Positions 43,301 through 51,231 of a stretch of DNA of 64,000 nt are shown here, one piece after another. Origin of the DNA: Chitinophaga sp. H8 (lineage in GTDB: Bacteria > Bacteroidota > Bacteroidia > Chitinophagales > Chitinophagaceae); NCBI RefSeq assembly GCF_040567655.1, contig NZ_JBEXAC010000002.1:248001-312000 (forward strand), given 5' to 3'. Numbering within the stretch: position 1 is the first letter of the stretch; each line of letters starts with the position of its first letter. Both the position numbers and the translations under genes were made by a program. The notes beneath the pieces are model-generated. The model was not told the DNA's origin. It saw nothing but the letters and a program-made list of their open reading frames with translations, and made no database searches.

Positions 43301-45873
43301 TCCAGTGCATGCTCCAGTAACGTATAGCCATAGGTGGTTCTGCCGCTTTTAGGGGTAACGGCAAACTCACGGACAATCTTCATATTCATTCCGGTGCTCA
43401 CCTTGAAGGCATCCAGTGATGGGAAATAGTTGATGTCGGTTGGCTGTTCAAACAGACCGGAAGCAAAACGCTGGTAAAAGGATAACGGTATCCAGCGTTC
43501 ACCCAGATTGAAGTCCAGCAAGTCAAAGGGGATACGCTCCGGTTGTACATGGCCGATGGCTTCAAAGCTCCGTTGGTATTGCGGATTGTCGGGGTTTTGT
43601 TCCAGCACTTGTTCTGCCTGCCGCAATTTTTCGACAACATTTCCGCTCAGGTACCTGTCGGCGGTTTCCCAGATATCGTTTGCCGGATCAAGATAAACAT
43701 GGTTGCCCAACCGCTGGATTGCTTCCCGTTCGTCTGTTCCCATTGCCGCCATGATAAAAGCCATATCTACCTTGCCGGTATCGTTCAGGCTATGGGCAAG
43801 GGCTTCCAGCGGATCTTCCGTCCGGAATTTCTCGCGGTGCTGCACAATGGCATCCGTTAGTATATCAGCCTTCACAAAACGTTCGCCCTCCCTGCGTTCC
43901 AGTGAGGCCAGCGTAGCCATACCAAAGGCCGTATCTTTCAATATGCGCCTGCGGTTATCGGGACTGTTGAGCACACCATATTGCGAAACGAATTCGCCGT
44001 ACCGGGCATTCAGTTCATCCCGTTCTGTTCGCTCTATTTTACTCCCCGATACTTCCTTTGCCGAAAGCTCCAGGTAACCATCACGCAGGGCGATGTATTT
44101 TTGATAAAAGTCCCGGCTTGCCTGTAGTCCGATGGGCTGAAAATCGGCCTGTTTAAATGCTGCATCAGGATTACCGATCCTTCCAACCTGTCCCATATGG
44201 ACAATGAGCGTTCCTTCCTTGTAAAAAGCCTTCAGCTCGGTAAACGGCTGTGCCCGCTGGTCAAAACGAAAAAAGTTCTCCAGTGTACGATCCCCCTCAA
44301 AGCGGAACGCATGATTAAACTGCTGAAGGTAATTATGGATACCTGTAAGCTCATGCGCCAGTAGTCCGGCATTCATCCAATTGGCCGACAGGTGGTTTAC
44401 TTCCTTAACGTTGGAATAAAGTTTATACAAAAAACGGCTCGACTTATGTTGCCTGGCGGTAAGCAGCACCACGTTCTCATGACCGGGATTATCGGTGGTA
44501 CGGATCGTACCGATAATGCGGGCACTGTTCTTTTGCACTACGGTCTCATCCAGTGGGTTGATGTAGTCTATTGCCCGGTTGATCGTTTCCACAGGTGCGG
44601 TATCGAACAGACCCAACTGTACCGATACGTTGGCCGCCTTGCTTTCCGGCATAGGCAGGTAGGTCAGTTGTTGCTTTGCCGTTTCCGGCGAGCCAAGTTG
44701 CACTGCCTGCGCCTGGTTATAACGTTCGTTATTAAAACGGATGTTAAACTGATGAACAAGGCTTGCATACAAGGCGTCTTTGATATGGCTTATATCGCCA
44801 TCCTGCCAGATCACTTCGGTCGCCCTGCCGTACTGGTTCTTACCCGGCTTGATGTTATTGCCGACAATACTATCGGGATGTTCCTGTAGGTACAGGTTAC
44901 TGTAATAGCTACCATATTCGTTTTGCTGTTTATCGGTAGCGAGCAGGATCTGTTCATCTTTGCTAAGCGATTTCTTGTCCGTGTTTTTCTGTACGATCAG
45001 TAAATGGTTTGGGGCTTCGGTACCACCGGTATCTTTCATCAGGTTGTCGGGCATGACCGTAAGCGACACAAAATCAGAACGGTCAAAAAGATATCGTCTT
45101 GTCGAAAGGTTGGACGGGCTGTTTAAAAAAGCATCAGTGGTAATATAGGCCATCAGGCCGCCTTCAGCCAGCTTGTCCAGTCCTTTGGCAAAAAAATAGT
45201 TGTGTATCTTACCTGATAGCTCTTTATCGGGATACGCTTCATCATACACCGAAAAATTGCCGAAAGGAATATTGCTCACAATCAGATCGTAACTGCCGTT
45301 ATCGGTTACGGGAGCCTGCTCAAATCCGGTGATATGTGTTTTGGTCTCAACGGAAAGGCTGCTGTTGATTGCAGACAGCACCAGTCCGCTCAACCGGTCT
45401 TTTTCCACGGCGGTAACCTGTTCCAACCCGGCAAAGGCTGTCACTGCTTCACTAACAAATACACCCGAACCGGCAGACGGTTCATACAGCCGTTTGGGTT
45501 CTATGCCTTGCTGTTTTAATACACTGTATAATGTCTGTGGTACGACCTCCGGGGTATAGAATGCGGTAAGGACACTGTTACGCAGCGAAGCAATAATTTC
45601 CTTATAGTTGGTATCGTCATAGTTTGCTTTGAGCAGGTCATGCAACTGCATCATTTTACCGTAATGCTTCAGGTCTTCTTTGGTCGCACCAGCCTGCAGC
45701 CAGGCCTCGGTAGTACCATAGGGATACAGAATGGCCTTGATGCCGCCAAAGCCTGCATATTTTTTCAGGCGGCTGACATCTTCCGCAGTAAGCGGAACAC
45801 CACGCTCATGATCCAACGCTATACGGATTGCATGGATATTATCCTGTAATTTCTGGGAGACATTGTAAGCCAT
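40339..45873 (-). CDS. Giant N6-adenine methylase / SNF2-type helicase fusion
   Basis: The protein has 1844 residues from the ATG at 45873 (a GTG two codons upstream is possible). The methylase half has SAM motif I EPSAGSG (131-137) and catalytic motif NIPF (201-204, a variant of NPPY). The helicase half has HEVGLGKT (Walker A, about 967), FVDESHKF (DEAH-type box, about 1137), LSGTPISNSLTEMY (motif III region) and NVQQRVVAMHHLDIPWKPSE...QRNGRGARQGN (motifs V/VI, about 1455-1490). A coiled region ends the protein. Similar proteins recur in Bacteroidota ICEs between traE and traF. The role (antirestriction, DNA protection or processing in transfer) is inferred. No restriction-nuclease motif was noticed. 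Confidence 0.9.
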   Translation of the reverse strand: MAYNVSQKLQDNIHAIRIALDHERGVPLTAEDVSRLKKYAGFGGIKAILYPYGTTEAWLQAGATKEDLKHYGKMMQLHDLLKANYDDTNYKEIIASLRNSVLTAFYTPEVVPQTLYSVLKQQGIEPKRLYEPSAGSGVFVSEAVTAFAGLEQVTAVEKDRLSGLVLSAINSSLSVETKTHITGFEQAPVTDNGSYDLIVSNIPFGNFSVYDEAYPDKELSGKIHNYFFAKGLDKLAEGGLMAYITTDAFLNSPSNLSTRRYLFDRSDFVSLTVMPDNLMKDTGGTEAPNHLLIVQKNTDKKSLSKDEQILLATDKQQNEYGSYYSNLYLQEHPDSIVGNNIKPGKNQYGRATEVIWQDGDISHIKDALYASLVHQFNIRFNNERYNQAQAVQLGSPETAKQQLTYLPMPESKAANVSVQLGLFDTAPVETINRAIDYINPLDETVVQKNSARIIGTIRTTDNPGHENVVLLTARQHKSSRFLYKLYSNVKEVNHLSANWMNAGLLAHELTGIHNYLQQFNHAFRFEGDRTLENFFRFDQRAQPFTELKAFYKEGTLIVHMGQVGRIGNPDAAFKQADFQPIGLQASRDFYQKYIALRDGYLELSAKEVSGSKIERTERDELNARYGEFVSQYGVLNSPDNRRRILKDTAFGMATLASLERREGERFVKADILTDAIVQHREKFRTEDPLEALAHSLNDTGKVDMAFIMAAMGTDEREAIQRLGNHVYLDPANDIWETADRYLSGNVVEKLRQAEQVLEQNPDNPQYQRSFEAIGHVQPERIPFDLLDFNLGERWIPLSFYQRFASGLFEQPTDINYFPSLDAFKVSTGMNMKIVREFAVTPKSGRTTYGYTLLEHALENTTPFFTYEVKMGDKTLRMPDNEAIQLAHQKIEQMRTGFIDWLKQLPDGEKKHLENLYNDTFNCYVLREYEGSHLNFPGLDKKALGIEDLYSSQKNAAWRIIQNRGALIDHEVGLGKTLTMIIAAQEMKRLGIVHKPMILALKANVNQIAETYRKAYPNARILFPGENDFTPTKRLRLFHEIKNNNWDCIILTHDQFGKIPQSPEIQKRIFQSELDNVERDLETVKDLGGDISKKMLKGLEIRKNNLEGLLKSVLKNIAEKKDQGINFKEMGVDHLFVDESHKFKNLTFTTRHNRVAGLGNTEGSQKALNMLFAVRTLQERFDADLCTTFLSGTPISNSLTEMYLLFKYLRPKEMQRQQIENFDGWAAVFARKTTDFEFSVTNEIIAKERFRHFIKVPELALFYNEITDYKTAKHIRLDKPELQETLVNIKPTPDQNEFIKNLMAFAKTGDGELIGRGKLTPEEDKGRMLMATNYAKKMAADMRLINDGKYGDHPDNKVNVSARKIAAIYRESMVHQGTQIVFSDIGTPKPDAFNIYDALKEKLVRDFNIPEREITFIHDWTDRKKPELFLKMNRGEIRILLGSTEKAGTGLNVQQRVVAMHHLDIPWKPSELEQRNGRGARQGNQIAKVHFDNKVQNYVYAVEQSLDNYKFNLLKNKQTFISQMKNCELNVRTIDEGAMDEKSGMNFSEYIAILSGDTSLLEKSKLEKKVAVMESLKVSHFREVSRNKYQLEGLQNEKASTTKTLYKLTADEKVYKGALQLEKDGVKANPVQLTGVKATDSEVIGKHLIDLYKKWTPPVAGQQEQQIGKLYGFNLYIRRQQDAYEENGLFEYRYSNSFYAQREADGIKYTYNNGLPNTDNPKLAARHFLNAIDRVESLKEKYGRSLSELEIEIPKLHQLTVKPFVQEAELQQIKSELAGLEREIAIKIQANQLKQLQGDEHKTEPLTETPIVPMLERKINGQDKATEVALVAAQHAERPRNRIRL

Positions 45874-45965
45874 AACCACACATTTTTCACACTACACGTT
45901 TTCTTTTATGGCGATGGAACAGCTCTTTCCCAACCGTTCCATACCTGCACTCTTACGTTCTTAGC

Positions 45966-46397
45966 TTATTCAACGAGGTATGCCTGTACCTGTCCGATAA
46001 TGGCATACCGCAGATAGCGGTCTTGTTCATTTGCACTACTGAAACCCTGCCCATCAAAAATTTCTTTACAAGTCTCAATGAGGTTGCAGAGTTCATAGGT
46101 CAGCGTTCCGCTTTCTTTCCACGCTTCGTATTCGGTATTGAAATCCTCTTCGAGTACTGAACGCAGGTAGCGATAACGCGAAGGTTTCAGCTCTTCGGTC
46201 ATCGCATTCAGGCATAGTTCCTCAATGACATAGGCGGGTCTGTTTTCCGACAGGAGCTGCGCCACAGTGGGCAGTATGCCCGCTACCTTTTCTTCGAGGT
46301 AGCGGGTTACCGAATAGTCCTCCTGCAAATGGAACATCAGCTCGGGATTGTGGTGGACGATATACGCCCACAGCTTTTCTTGGAGCACAGTTTGCAT
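45966..46397 (-). CDS. DUF1896 family protein
   Basis: From the ATG at 46397 the protein has 143 residues. It is acidic and helical, without signal or membrane helix. ELCLNAMTEELKPSRYRYLRSVLEEDF is characteristic of DUF1896, a family almost confined to Bacteroidota mobile elements. It sits between the traE-like gene and the methylase-helicase, as commonly arranged. Function unknown; its constant partner suggests a helper of the methylase-helicase. Confidence 0.82.
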   Translation of the reverse strand: MQTVLQEKLWAYIVHHNPELMFHLQEDYSVTRYLEEKVAGILPTVAQLLSENRPAYVIEELCLNAMTEELKPSRYRYLRSVLEEDFNTEYEAWKESGTLTYELCNLIETCKEIFDGQGFSSANEQDRYLRYAIIGQVQAYLVE

Positions 46398-46409
46398 AAA
46401 CAAAAGGAT

Positions 46410-46736
46410 TTAAACGCCGAAGAATGATTTGATGACCGTGGCAACCACGACCAAAAAGACACAACTGCCGAACCAGGCCGCGGCTACTTTGCTGGTGTCC
46501 TGATCGCCGCTATTCCACTTTTGATAGACCTTGACCGCACCGATCAGGCCAAGTATAGCGCCCACGGCGTACATCAGGTTGGTACCTGCATCAAAATAGC
46601 TCCTGACTTTGGAGTTGGCTTCGTTGATGCCCTGAATGCCGTCCTGCGCCATAACGCCTGCGCTGACAGCGGTGAGCAAAAGGGTCATGCCCCATGATTG
46701 TAACCGTTTCCGGTCGATGTTGATTTTAATTTTCAT
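46410..46736 (-). CDS. traE: TraE-like pilin/channel protein (DUF4134, VirB2-like)
   Basis: From the ATG at 46736 the protein has 108 residues: a signal peptide (to about 30, SAGVMAQ) and two membrane helices (GTNLMYAVGAILGLIGAVKVY and VAAAWFGSCVFLVVVATVI) separated by WNSGDQDTS. This is the DUF4134/TraE pattern. A start at 46751 is also possible; the frame back to 46829 gives an unlikely leader. It is the first recognisable transfer-apparatus gene of the operon. Confidence 0.88.
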   Translation of the reverse strand: MKIKINIDRKRLQSWGMTLLLTAVSAGVMAQDGIQGINEANSKVRSYFDAGTNLMYAVGAILGLIGAVKVYQKWNSGDQDTSKVAAAWFGSCVFLVVVATVIKSFFGV

Positions 46737-46884
46737 TCTGCACTTTTCCATATCACACGTATTAAAATTCAAAAAAAATCGGGGATGAAAAACGGAGCGG
46801 CCTCGCCGTCGCAGTACCCACTCATCCATCTCACATTGCCCTCACGCACCGGGACGGACGGGGAAGCACGCTCCGCCGGGACTG

Positions 46885-47361
46885 TTACAAGCTACCATTC
46901 CACATCTCGTCCACTTTTTCCGCACTCAGCGTAACAGTCCCGTATTTCTCGCATTCCGAAACGATCAGTTCATTGACCGATAAACGGAGCGGGGAATTTT
47001 TTATAGCGGGATATTCCTTCAGTGTCATACGCAGGTATTGCCTGAACTCCTGTGGGATCAGCTCCCGCTGTGAGGCGTCAGCAATGACATCTTTCAACCG
47101 GCCGATCAGTTCCTCCACTTCCTGGAAATCGCTGTCGGTAGCTTCTTCAAAAGCCAACGTATTTTCTGATGGTTGAAAGGGGGAAACAGGCGTGTCGTCA
47201 GCATCGCCCGGTGGAGCCGGTCGCAGTTTGAATTTCTTCTTTCCTGCCAACAGGTCTTTGAGGTCACCGGAAAAATACCGTACCCCTACATACAAATAAT
47301 AGATCACCAGCAGTATGGCTACTGCCGAAAGATAAGTCGTCCATGATATTCCTGTAAACAT
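46885..47361 (-). CDS. Membrane-anchored protein of unknown function, first gene of the tra operon
   Basis: The protein has 158 residues. One N-terminal membrane helix (about 8-30, YLSAVAILLVIYYLYVGVRYF) precedes a proline-rich linker and an acidic helical C-terminal domain (about 75-158). It is probably cytoplasmic and anchored to the inner membrane. It opens the long leftward transfer operon and is preceded by three phased TTGCAC repeats. No family is recognised; an accessory role in conjugation is inferred from place. Confidence 0.72.
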   Translation of the reverse strand: MFTGISWTTYLSAVAILLVIYYLYVGVRYFSGDLKDLLAGKKKFKLRPAPPGDADDTPVSPFQPSENTLAFEEATDSDFQEVEELIGRLKDVIADASQRELIPQEFRQYLRMTLKEYPAIKNSPLRLSVNELIVSECEKYGTVTLSAEKVDEMWNGSL

Positions 47362-47479
47362 ACGCTTCTCATTTTATCGTTTCACACTAGTCCAACTCGG
47401 CTTTGATAGTCGGGTTGTTTACAATTTTCTCTTAGCAAAGAAACGGTCATACAAAAGCGTTTACAAGTTCAAGATAAAG

Positions 47480-47505
47480 TTGCACCTACTTGCACTTTGT
47501 TGCAC
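47480..47505. promoter_or_regulatory. Three TTGCAC repeats at 10-bp spacing upstream of the tra operon
   Basis: TTGCAC occurs at 47480, 47490 and 47500, exactly one helical turn apart (GTGCAA read in the direction of the operon). They lie about 120-145 bp before the first tra-operon start codon. This layout suits a cooperatively binding regulator. No -33/-7 pair matching the phylum consensus was found nearby. Confidence 0.55.
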
Positions 47506-47544
47506 CCCTGATGAAAACAGCGTTTGCAGGCTGCACATAAACAA

Positions 47545-47573
47545 AACAGGAGCAGAAATTTTCTGCTCCTGTT
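47545..47573 (-). terminator. Terminator after the 47594 lipoprotein gene
   Basis: A 14-bp inverted repeat (AACAGGAGCAGAAA / TTTCTGCTCCTGTT) is followed on the minus strand by TTGTTTATG. It lies 21 bp beyond the stop of the lipoprotein gene and separates the accessory genes from the tra operon. Confidence 0.8.
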
Positions 47574-47593
47574 GATACAAATGAATTGTAGGA

Positions 47594-48118
47594 TCACTTC
47601 TTTCGCTCTACCTGCCAGCCTTTATTGGTAAGTATAAATGCTACCGTATAGGCTTTGTTGTCTTTCGGTGCAGTACGCAGCACATTAAAGGGCGTAAAAT
47701 TGGTATAGCAGGTACTGTACGACACGGTTGCCGATTTTCCATCATCTGCAAGGCTGACAGATTGAACATTGTCAAGTACCTCATCAGCAAGTTTTACCTT
47801 TTGCACATGGATGGCTTTGTCTTTATCAGATGTTTCCAGCAGATAGGGCTTGGCTGCTGCTGTCAGTTGGATCAGCGGTGCGCCAGCATCACCCAGCTCT
47901 TGCGAGCGGGCGACGGTCAACAGGCCTTTTTCTTCCAGCCCGCCTTCCAGCACCCGTCTGGCATGTGTCGGATCAGCGCAGTACAGATCATAGTCCACCG
48001 CTCGTGGATACCGCTGCTCTGCTTTTAAAATATCCGCTGCCATTGCGTTGTCCAGTTTCGGTTCATTGCATCCCGCTACGAGTAGCAGGCCGGTTATAAA
48101 AATCAGGATTGTTTTCAT
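47594..48118 (-). CDS. Putative lipoprotein of unknown function
   Basis: The protein has 174 residues. The lipoprotein signal ITGLLLVAGCNEPK places the lipidated Cys near residue 17. The remainder is a small soluble domain with VRKVKLADEVLDNVQSVSL-like strands and CYTNFTPFNVLRT near the C-terminus. No family was recognised. It is last in the leftward accessory group and followed directly by a strong hairpin terminator. Confidence 0.72.
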   Translation of the reverse strand: MKTILIFITGLLLVAGCNEPKLDNAMAADILKAEQRYPRAVDYDLYCADPTHARRVLEGGLEEKGLLTVARSQELGDAGAPLIQLTAAAKPYLLETSDKDKAIHVQKVKLADEVLDNVQSVSLADDGKSATVSYSTCYTNFTPFNVLRTAPKDNKAYTVAFILTNKGWQVERKK

Positions 48119-48173
48119 GATGTATTACGTTTACTTTATCTATTGTTTTTATTCAAATATTTCTGTGCATTGC

Positions 48174-49403
48174 TCAATATTCTTTAATCTTTTCGATCAT
48201 TTTCTCCAATGTTTCTATCACTACCTGCTTGTCCCTTTCTTCCATGGCGTAGGTATGGCTGCGCATACTGTTGGGTGAAAGTTCTTCTTTGTAAGGTGTG
48301 GACAGATAGGGTACAATCTGGTTGAAGACATTACTGAGTGAGCGGGAAATGATAACTTTCAGGTCATCGGCGGCTTTCAGTAAAATACCTAGTTGGTCTT
48401 CGCTCAATGTACAAAGTAGCTTGTACGTATTTTTTCTTTCATCGGCCGTTTCGTTGTCAGCACCGATAGGTACGATGTTCAGGTGGAGTTTCTTTTCCAG
48501 GAAGAAGAGTTCCTGGCTGAACCAATTGTCCAGCGTGGTTTGTAAACCGGGATGACCGGTCTGGTAACACCTGTCCGGTTCGGCAATGAGTTGTTTGAGT
48601 TCCTTTTGATATAAAGCCAGCAGGGTGATACGTTCCTTCAGGTCTTGCTGCATGTTGACCCGGTCGGCTGTTTTTTGTGTAAAGCTGCTGATGAAGCCAC
48701 GGTGGTTGAAGTTCATGCCGATCAGTGTTTCTTCGAGCAGGGTATAACGGGTGGAAATGCGGTCGCCCTCTTCCAGTTGCTCCAGGCTGCGCAGCAGTTC
48801 CCGGTGATAGAGCACGTCGGCAAAGGTAATCGGTGCAGGCCTTTCCACCTCGGGATCGGTAAAAGTCTCCAGTACTTTCCAGACCATATCCAGCACGTAT
48901 TTTTCACCCAGTGAGGGCTGCAGTTTTTGCCTGACCTTATCCAACTGCTCACTGAGTTCCGACTGTACTACCGAAAGATAGGTGGCCGGTACCCGTTCTT
49001 CTAGTCCCAGGTAAGCGGCAAAACGGGTTTCGATAAAGGATAACAGGTTGTCCAGCGTATCAATAGCCTTTTCCTGTACAGGTTGTAGCAGTGTTGTTTT
49101 GAAAGCGGGATGCTGCCCGTTAGCGATGGCATGATCCAGCAGCACAATAAGGGTATGATGATAATGGCGGATCAGCAATCGTATTTTGCCGGGTTTGGTA
49201 AGGGAGAATACCTTGTTTTTCAGGAGTGATTTCAGGCGGGATGCCTCGCTGTCCAGTTGGGTGCATATACAGGTAGCCTGTGCATCGGTGATCGTGTCCA
49301 CACTGGTGCTGTCAGGGTTCAACGTGACCGTGATGATCAGGTCGAGCCACTCCATAGGATAAGACTGCCCTTCGATATGTGTATTTTCTTTCTTCAATAC
49401 CAC
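48174..49403 (-). CDS. Uncharacterised element protein; 5' end probably frame-disrupted
   Basis: The intact frame from a GTG at 49403 has 409 residues. It is soluble and mostly helical, with no recognised domain. Coding-like sequence in the same frame extends upstream to about 49477 (reading ...NIAYAINNDPNFSCELKPV) but has no ATG. An ATG at 49480 lies in another frame and is joined to it only if one base is added to (or two removed from) a run of seven A at 49468-49474. The natural protein is thus probably about 434 residues starting near MNKK. The break could be a real mutation, slippage-controlled expression or a sequencing error. Confidence 0.68.
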   Translation of the reverse strand: MVLKKENTHIEGQSYPMEWLDLIITVTLNPDSTSVDTITDAQATCICTQLDSEASRLKSLLKNKVFSLTKPGKIRLLIRHYHHTLIVLLDHAIANGQHPAFKTTLLQPVQEKAIDTLDNLLSFIETRFAAYLGLEERVPATYLSVVQSELSEQLDKVRQKLQPSLGEKYVLDMVWKVLETFTDPEVERPAPITFADVLYHRELLRSLEQLEEGDRISTRYTLLEETLIGMNFNHRGFISSFTQKTADRVNMQQDLKERITLLALYQKELKQLIAEPDRCYQTGHPGLQTTLDNWFSQELFFLEKKLHLNIVPIGADNETADERKNTYKLLCTLSEDQLGILLKAADDLKVIISRSLSNVFNQIVPYLSTPYKEELSPNSMRSHTYAMEERDKQVVIETLEKMIEKIKEY

Positions 49404-49502
49404 CGGCTTTAGTTCACAGGAAAAATTCGGGTCGTTATTTATAGCATAGGCAATATTTTGATCATTATTTTTTTGTTCATATCAATGGATTTAAAAACGG
49501 GG

Positions 49503-49817
49503 TCACACAGCTTTGTTCTTTATTTTGGATGAGATGGTATAGAACAGTTCTCCACCGGCACCGCATTGCAGCTCCACCTGCCAACCATCGTTGCGCATAT
49601 CTTCCATCGTTTGCATATACAGCGGTTCAAAGGGAATGACATAGCTATCACCTGCCTGGTTATACTTAAAATACCGGTGCACTGATGAACGCAGGACGTT
49701 TGCATCAGCCACCGGTTCTGGATCGGACGGTCGGCAGCAGGGGTTAAAATATTCTTCGGGCCAGCAAATGATATGTTTGCGGATAAATTTTTGATACCAT
49801 GCCATGAGTTTTTTCAT
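49503..49817 (-). CDS. Small protein of unknown function
   Basis: The protein has 104 residues with a basic N-terminus (MKKLMAWYQKFIRKH) and two Cys near PCCRP. The C-terminal half has alternating strands (SYVIPFEPLYMQ, GWQVELQCGAGGELFYTISSK). There is no signal peptide or membrane helix. It starts 11 bp after the stop of the next gene upstream, indicating an operon. Not recognised. Confidence 0.62.
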   Translation of the reverse strand: MKKLMAWYQKFIRKHIICWPEEYFNPCCRPSDPEPVADANVLRSSVHRYFKYNQAGDSYVIPFEPLYMQTMEDMRNDGWQVELQCGAGGELFYTISSKIKNKAV

Positions 49818-49828
49818 AACCGTACTAT

Positions 49829-50323
49829 TTAAAAACCGACACCAAATTGTAGCCCCGTTCCGATAGATGCAGGTTGGTTATTGCCAAACCTTACCGGGAA
49901 GGGAATTGCTACCCAATAATTATGAGTTTGCTTCCTGATAAGCACTTTGTTGAACACCGGTGTAAATCCAAATCTTCCACTCGTCTCAAAGGCCAGTCTT
50001 GCTGCCATGCCAAAACCCTGTCTAAATTTAAACACGGCTCCGGGATGGAAAAGAACAGAAGTTACCTTCGTGCCGGTACTGTCTGATCGAATAGCGGGCG
50101 ACAACTCAAAGCTAAATCCAAACCGCTCTGTTTTCATCAGGTTAAGTCCTACCGGAAAGATGAGGGTATAACTATCTCTAAAATTATACTTCATACCTTC
50201 TTTGTTCCAGGTGCCAACCGGATGGGTAAAACTCACGTAACCGGTTACACGCGATTGCTGGGCGTGAACCATTTGCGCGGCTAATAACACCAACAATAAC
50301 AAACATATTCTTACTTTTTTCAT
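49829..50323 (-). CDS. Predicted outer-membrane beta-barrel protein of unknown function
   Basis: The protein has 164 residues. The signal peptide (LLLLVLLAAQMVHAQ) is cleaved near residue 21. Amphipathic strands with aromatic ends follow (RVTGYVSFTHPVG, FGFSFELSPAIRS, FGMAARLAFETSGRFGF), and the last residue is Phe (GLQFGVGF), typical of small outer-membrane barrels. No family identified. It could be a surface protein of the element, e.g. in exclusion or adhesion, but this is speculative. Confidence 0.68.
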   Translation of the reverse strand: MKKVRICLLLLVLLAAQMVHAQQSRVTGYVSFTHPVGTWNKEGMKYNFRDSYTLIFPVGLNLMKTERFGFSFELSPAIRSDSTGTKVTSVLFHPGAVFKFRQGFGMAARLAFETSGRFGFTPVFNKVLIRKQTHNYWVAIPFPVRFGNNQPASIGTGLQFGVGF

Positions 50324-50411
50324 TCCTACTTTTCTAAATAGTCGGTAGCGGCGGCGTATCCCAAAATGAATACACCGGCTACCTGTGTTCAGAACCTTAT
50401 CTAAACTTCTT

Positions 50412-50759
50412 TTACCCGATCATTATTAATTTGCCATCCAGTTCACGGATATGATTATTGATGATATTAATCATAATCTCAAATCCGATCATTTTCTCTT
50501 TGCTATACTCATACACTATTAATTGTCCTTTGTCATACACCGATATTTCTATAATATCTTCAGCTTTCCAATCAAAAGCACACAGAAGTTTTCCTTTATA
50601 ACAAAACTCAAATATTCCTTCATTCAGACGTTCTTCGATATCTCTTGTTAACCGGCTTCTCAGTTCCTCCAATACCTCATAACCATAAGAGCCGTATAGC
50701 TGCAACCGGTTCAACTGTTCTTGTATAAAAAGTATCTTTTGTTTACGTGCTATTGTCAT
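50412..50759 (-). CDS. Small protein of unknown function
   Basis: The protein has 115 residues. A helical N-terminal part (KQKILFIQEQLNRLQLYGSYGYEVLEELRS) precedes a strand-rich C-terminus (FEFCYKGKLLCAFDWKAEDIIEISVYDKGQ). No signal or membrane segment. It is in the leftward accessory group of the element, 88 bp before the barrel-protein gene. Not recognised. Confidence 0.6.
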   Translation of the reverse strand: MTIARKQKILFIQEQLNRLQLYGSYGYEVLEELRSRLTRDIEERLNEGIFEFCYKGKLLCAFDWKAEDIIEISVYDKGQLIVYEYSKEKMIGFEIMINIINNHIRELDGKLIMIG

Positions 50760-50829
50760 ACACCATTTTCGGTTATGATGTTTTCAGGGTAACTGGCTTT
50801 TTTACAAAGGATATTATTCATCGACTAAT

Positions 50830-51078
50830 TCAACCGGGTTTTTCTTTCGTTCTACTTTGCTGTCGTCTGAGCTCGGTCCTAATGTTCTTTTGCTGTCGTT
50901 CGTACTTTACAATCAATTGTTGCGCAGTTTGTATGTGTTGCAAGTAATCTGCATAGATTGTTTCCAGTCGGCTCACTTCGCTTTGCAGCAGGGATACAAA
51001 TGGCTCTGAAACCTGCGGAAGGCGTTCTTCCAGTGCCAATAGAAATTTTTGATGTACTGCTTTACTAATCGCTGCCAC
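50830..51078 (-). CDS. Small coiled-coil protein of unknown function (GTG start)
   Basis: The protein has 82 residues, almost entirely helical and charged (LLQSEVSRLETIYADYLQHI, then QLIVKYERQQKNIRTELRRQQ). A basic C-terminus follows. The only plausible start is GTG at 51078. It is the first gene of the leftward accessory group, 70 bp before the next. Not recognised. Confidence 0.5.
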   Translation of the reverse strand: MAAISKAVHQKFLLALEERLPQVSEPFVSLLQSEVSRLETIYADYLQHIQTAQQLIVKYERQQKNIRTELRRQQSRTKEKPG

Positions 51079-51101
51079 TATGGAAAAGATATTGGATTTT
51101 A

Positions 51102-51133
51102 AAAAATAGCCCCGCTTACAATCAAGCAGGGCT
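51102..51133 (-). terminator. Terminator of the TonB cargo operon
   Basis: Stem AGCCCcGCTT / AAGCaGGGCT with one internal mismatch and a 6-base loop (51108-51133) is followed on the minus strand by ATTTTTT. It lies about 100 bp after the stop of the DUF5689 lipoprotein gene, the last of the operon. Confidence 0.8.
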
Positions 51134-51231
51134 TTTCAAAACTAACTGCTTATGAGAAGTTACAGCGTCCAAATAACCCAGGCATCCACCAGATGCTGAT
51201 GCTTCGATTGGCTGATACCCTGCATTAAAAA

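Noticed and set aside
46736..46829. Longer N-terminus for the TraE-like protein
   Set aside because: The extra Arg/Phe-rich residues precede a normal signal peptide and would disrupt export; the start at 46736 (or 46751) fits the family.
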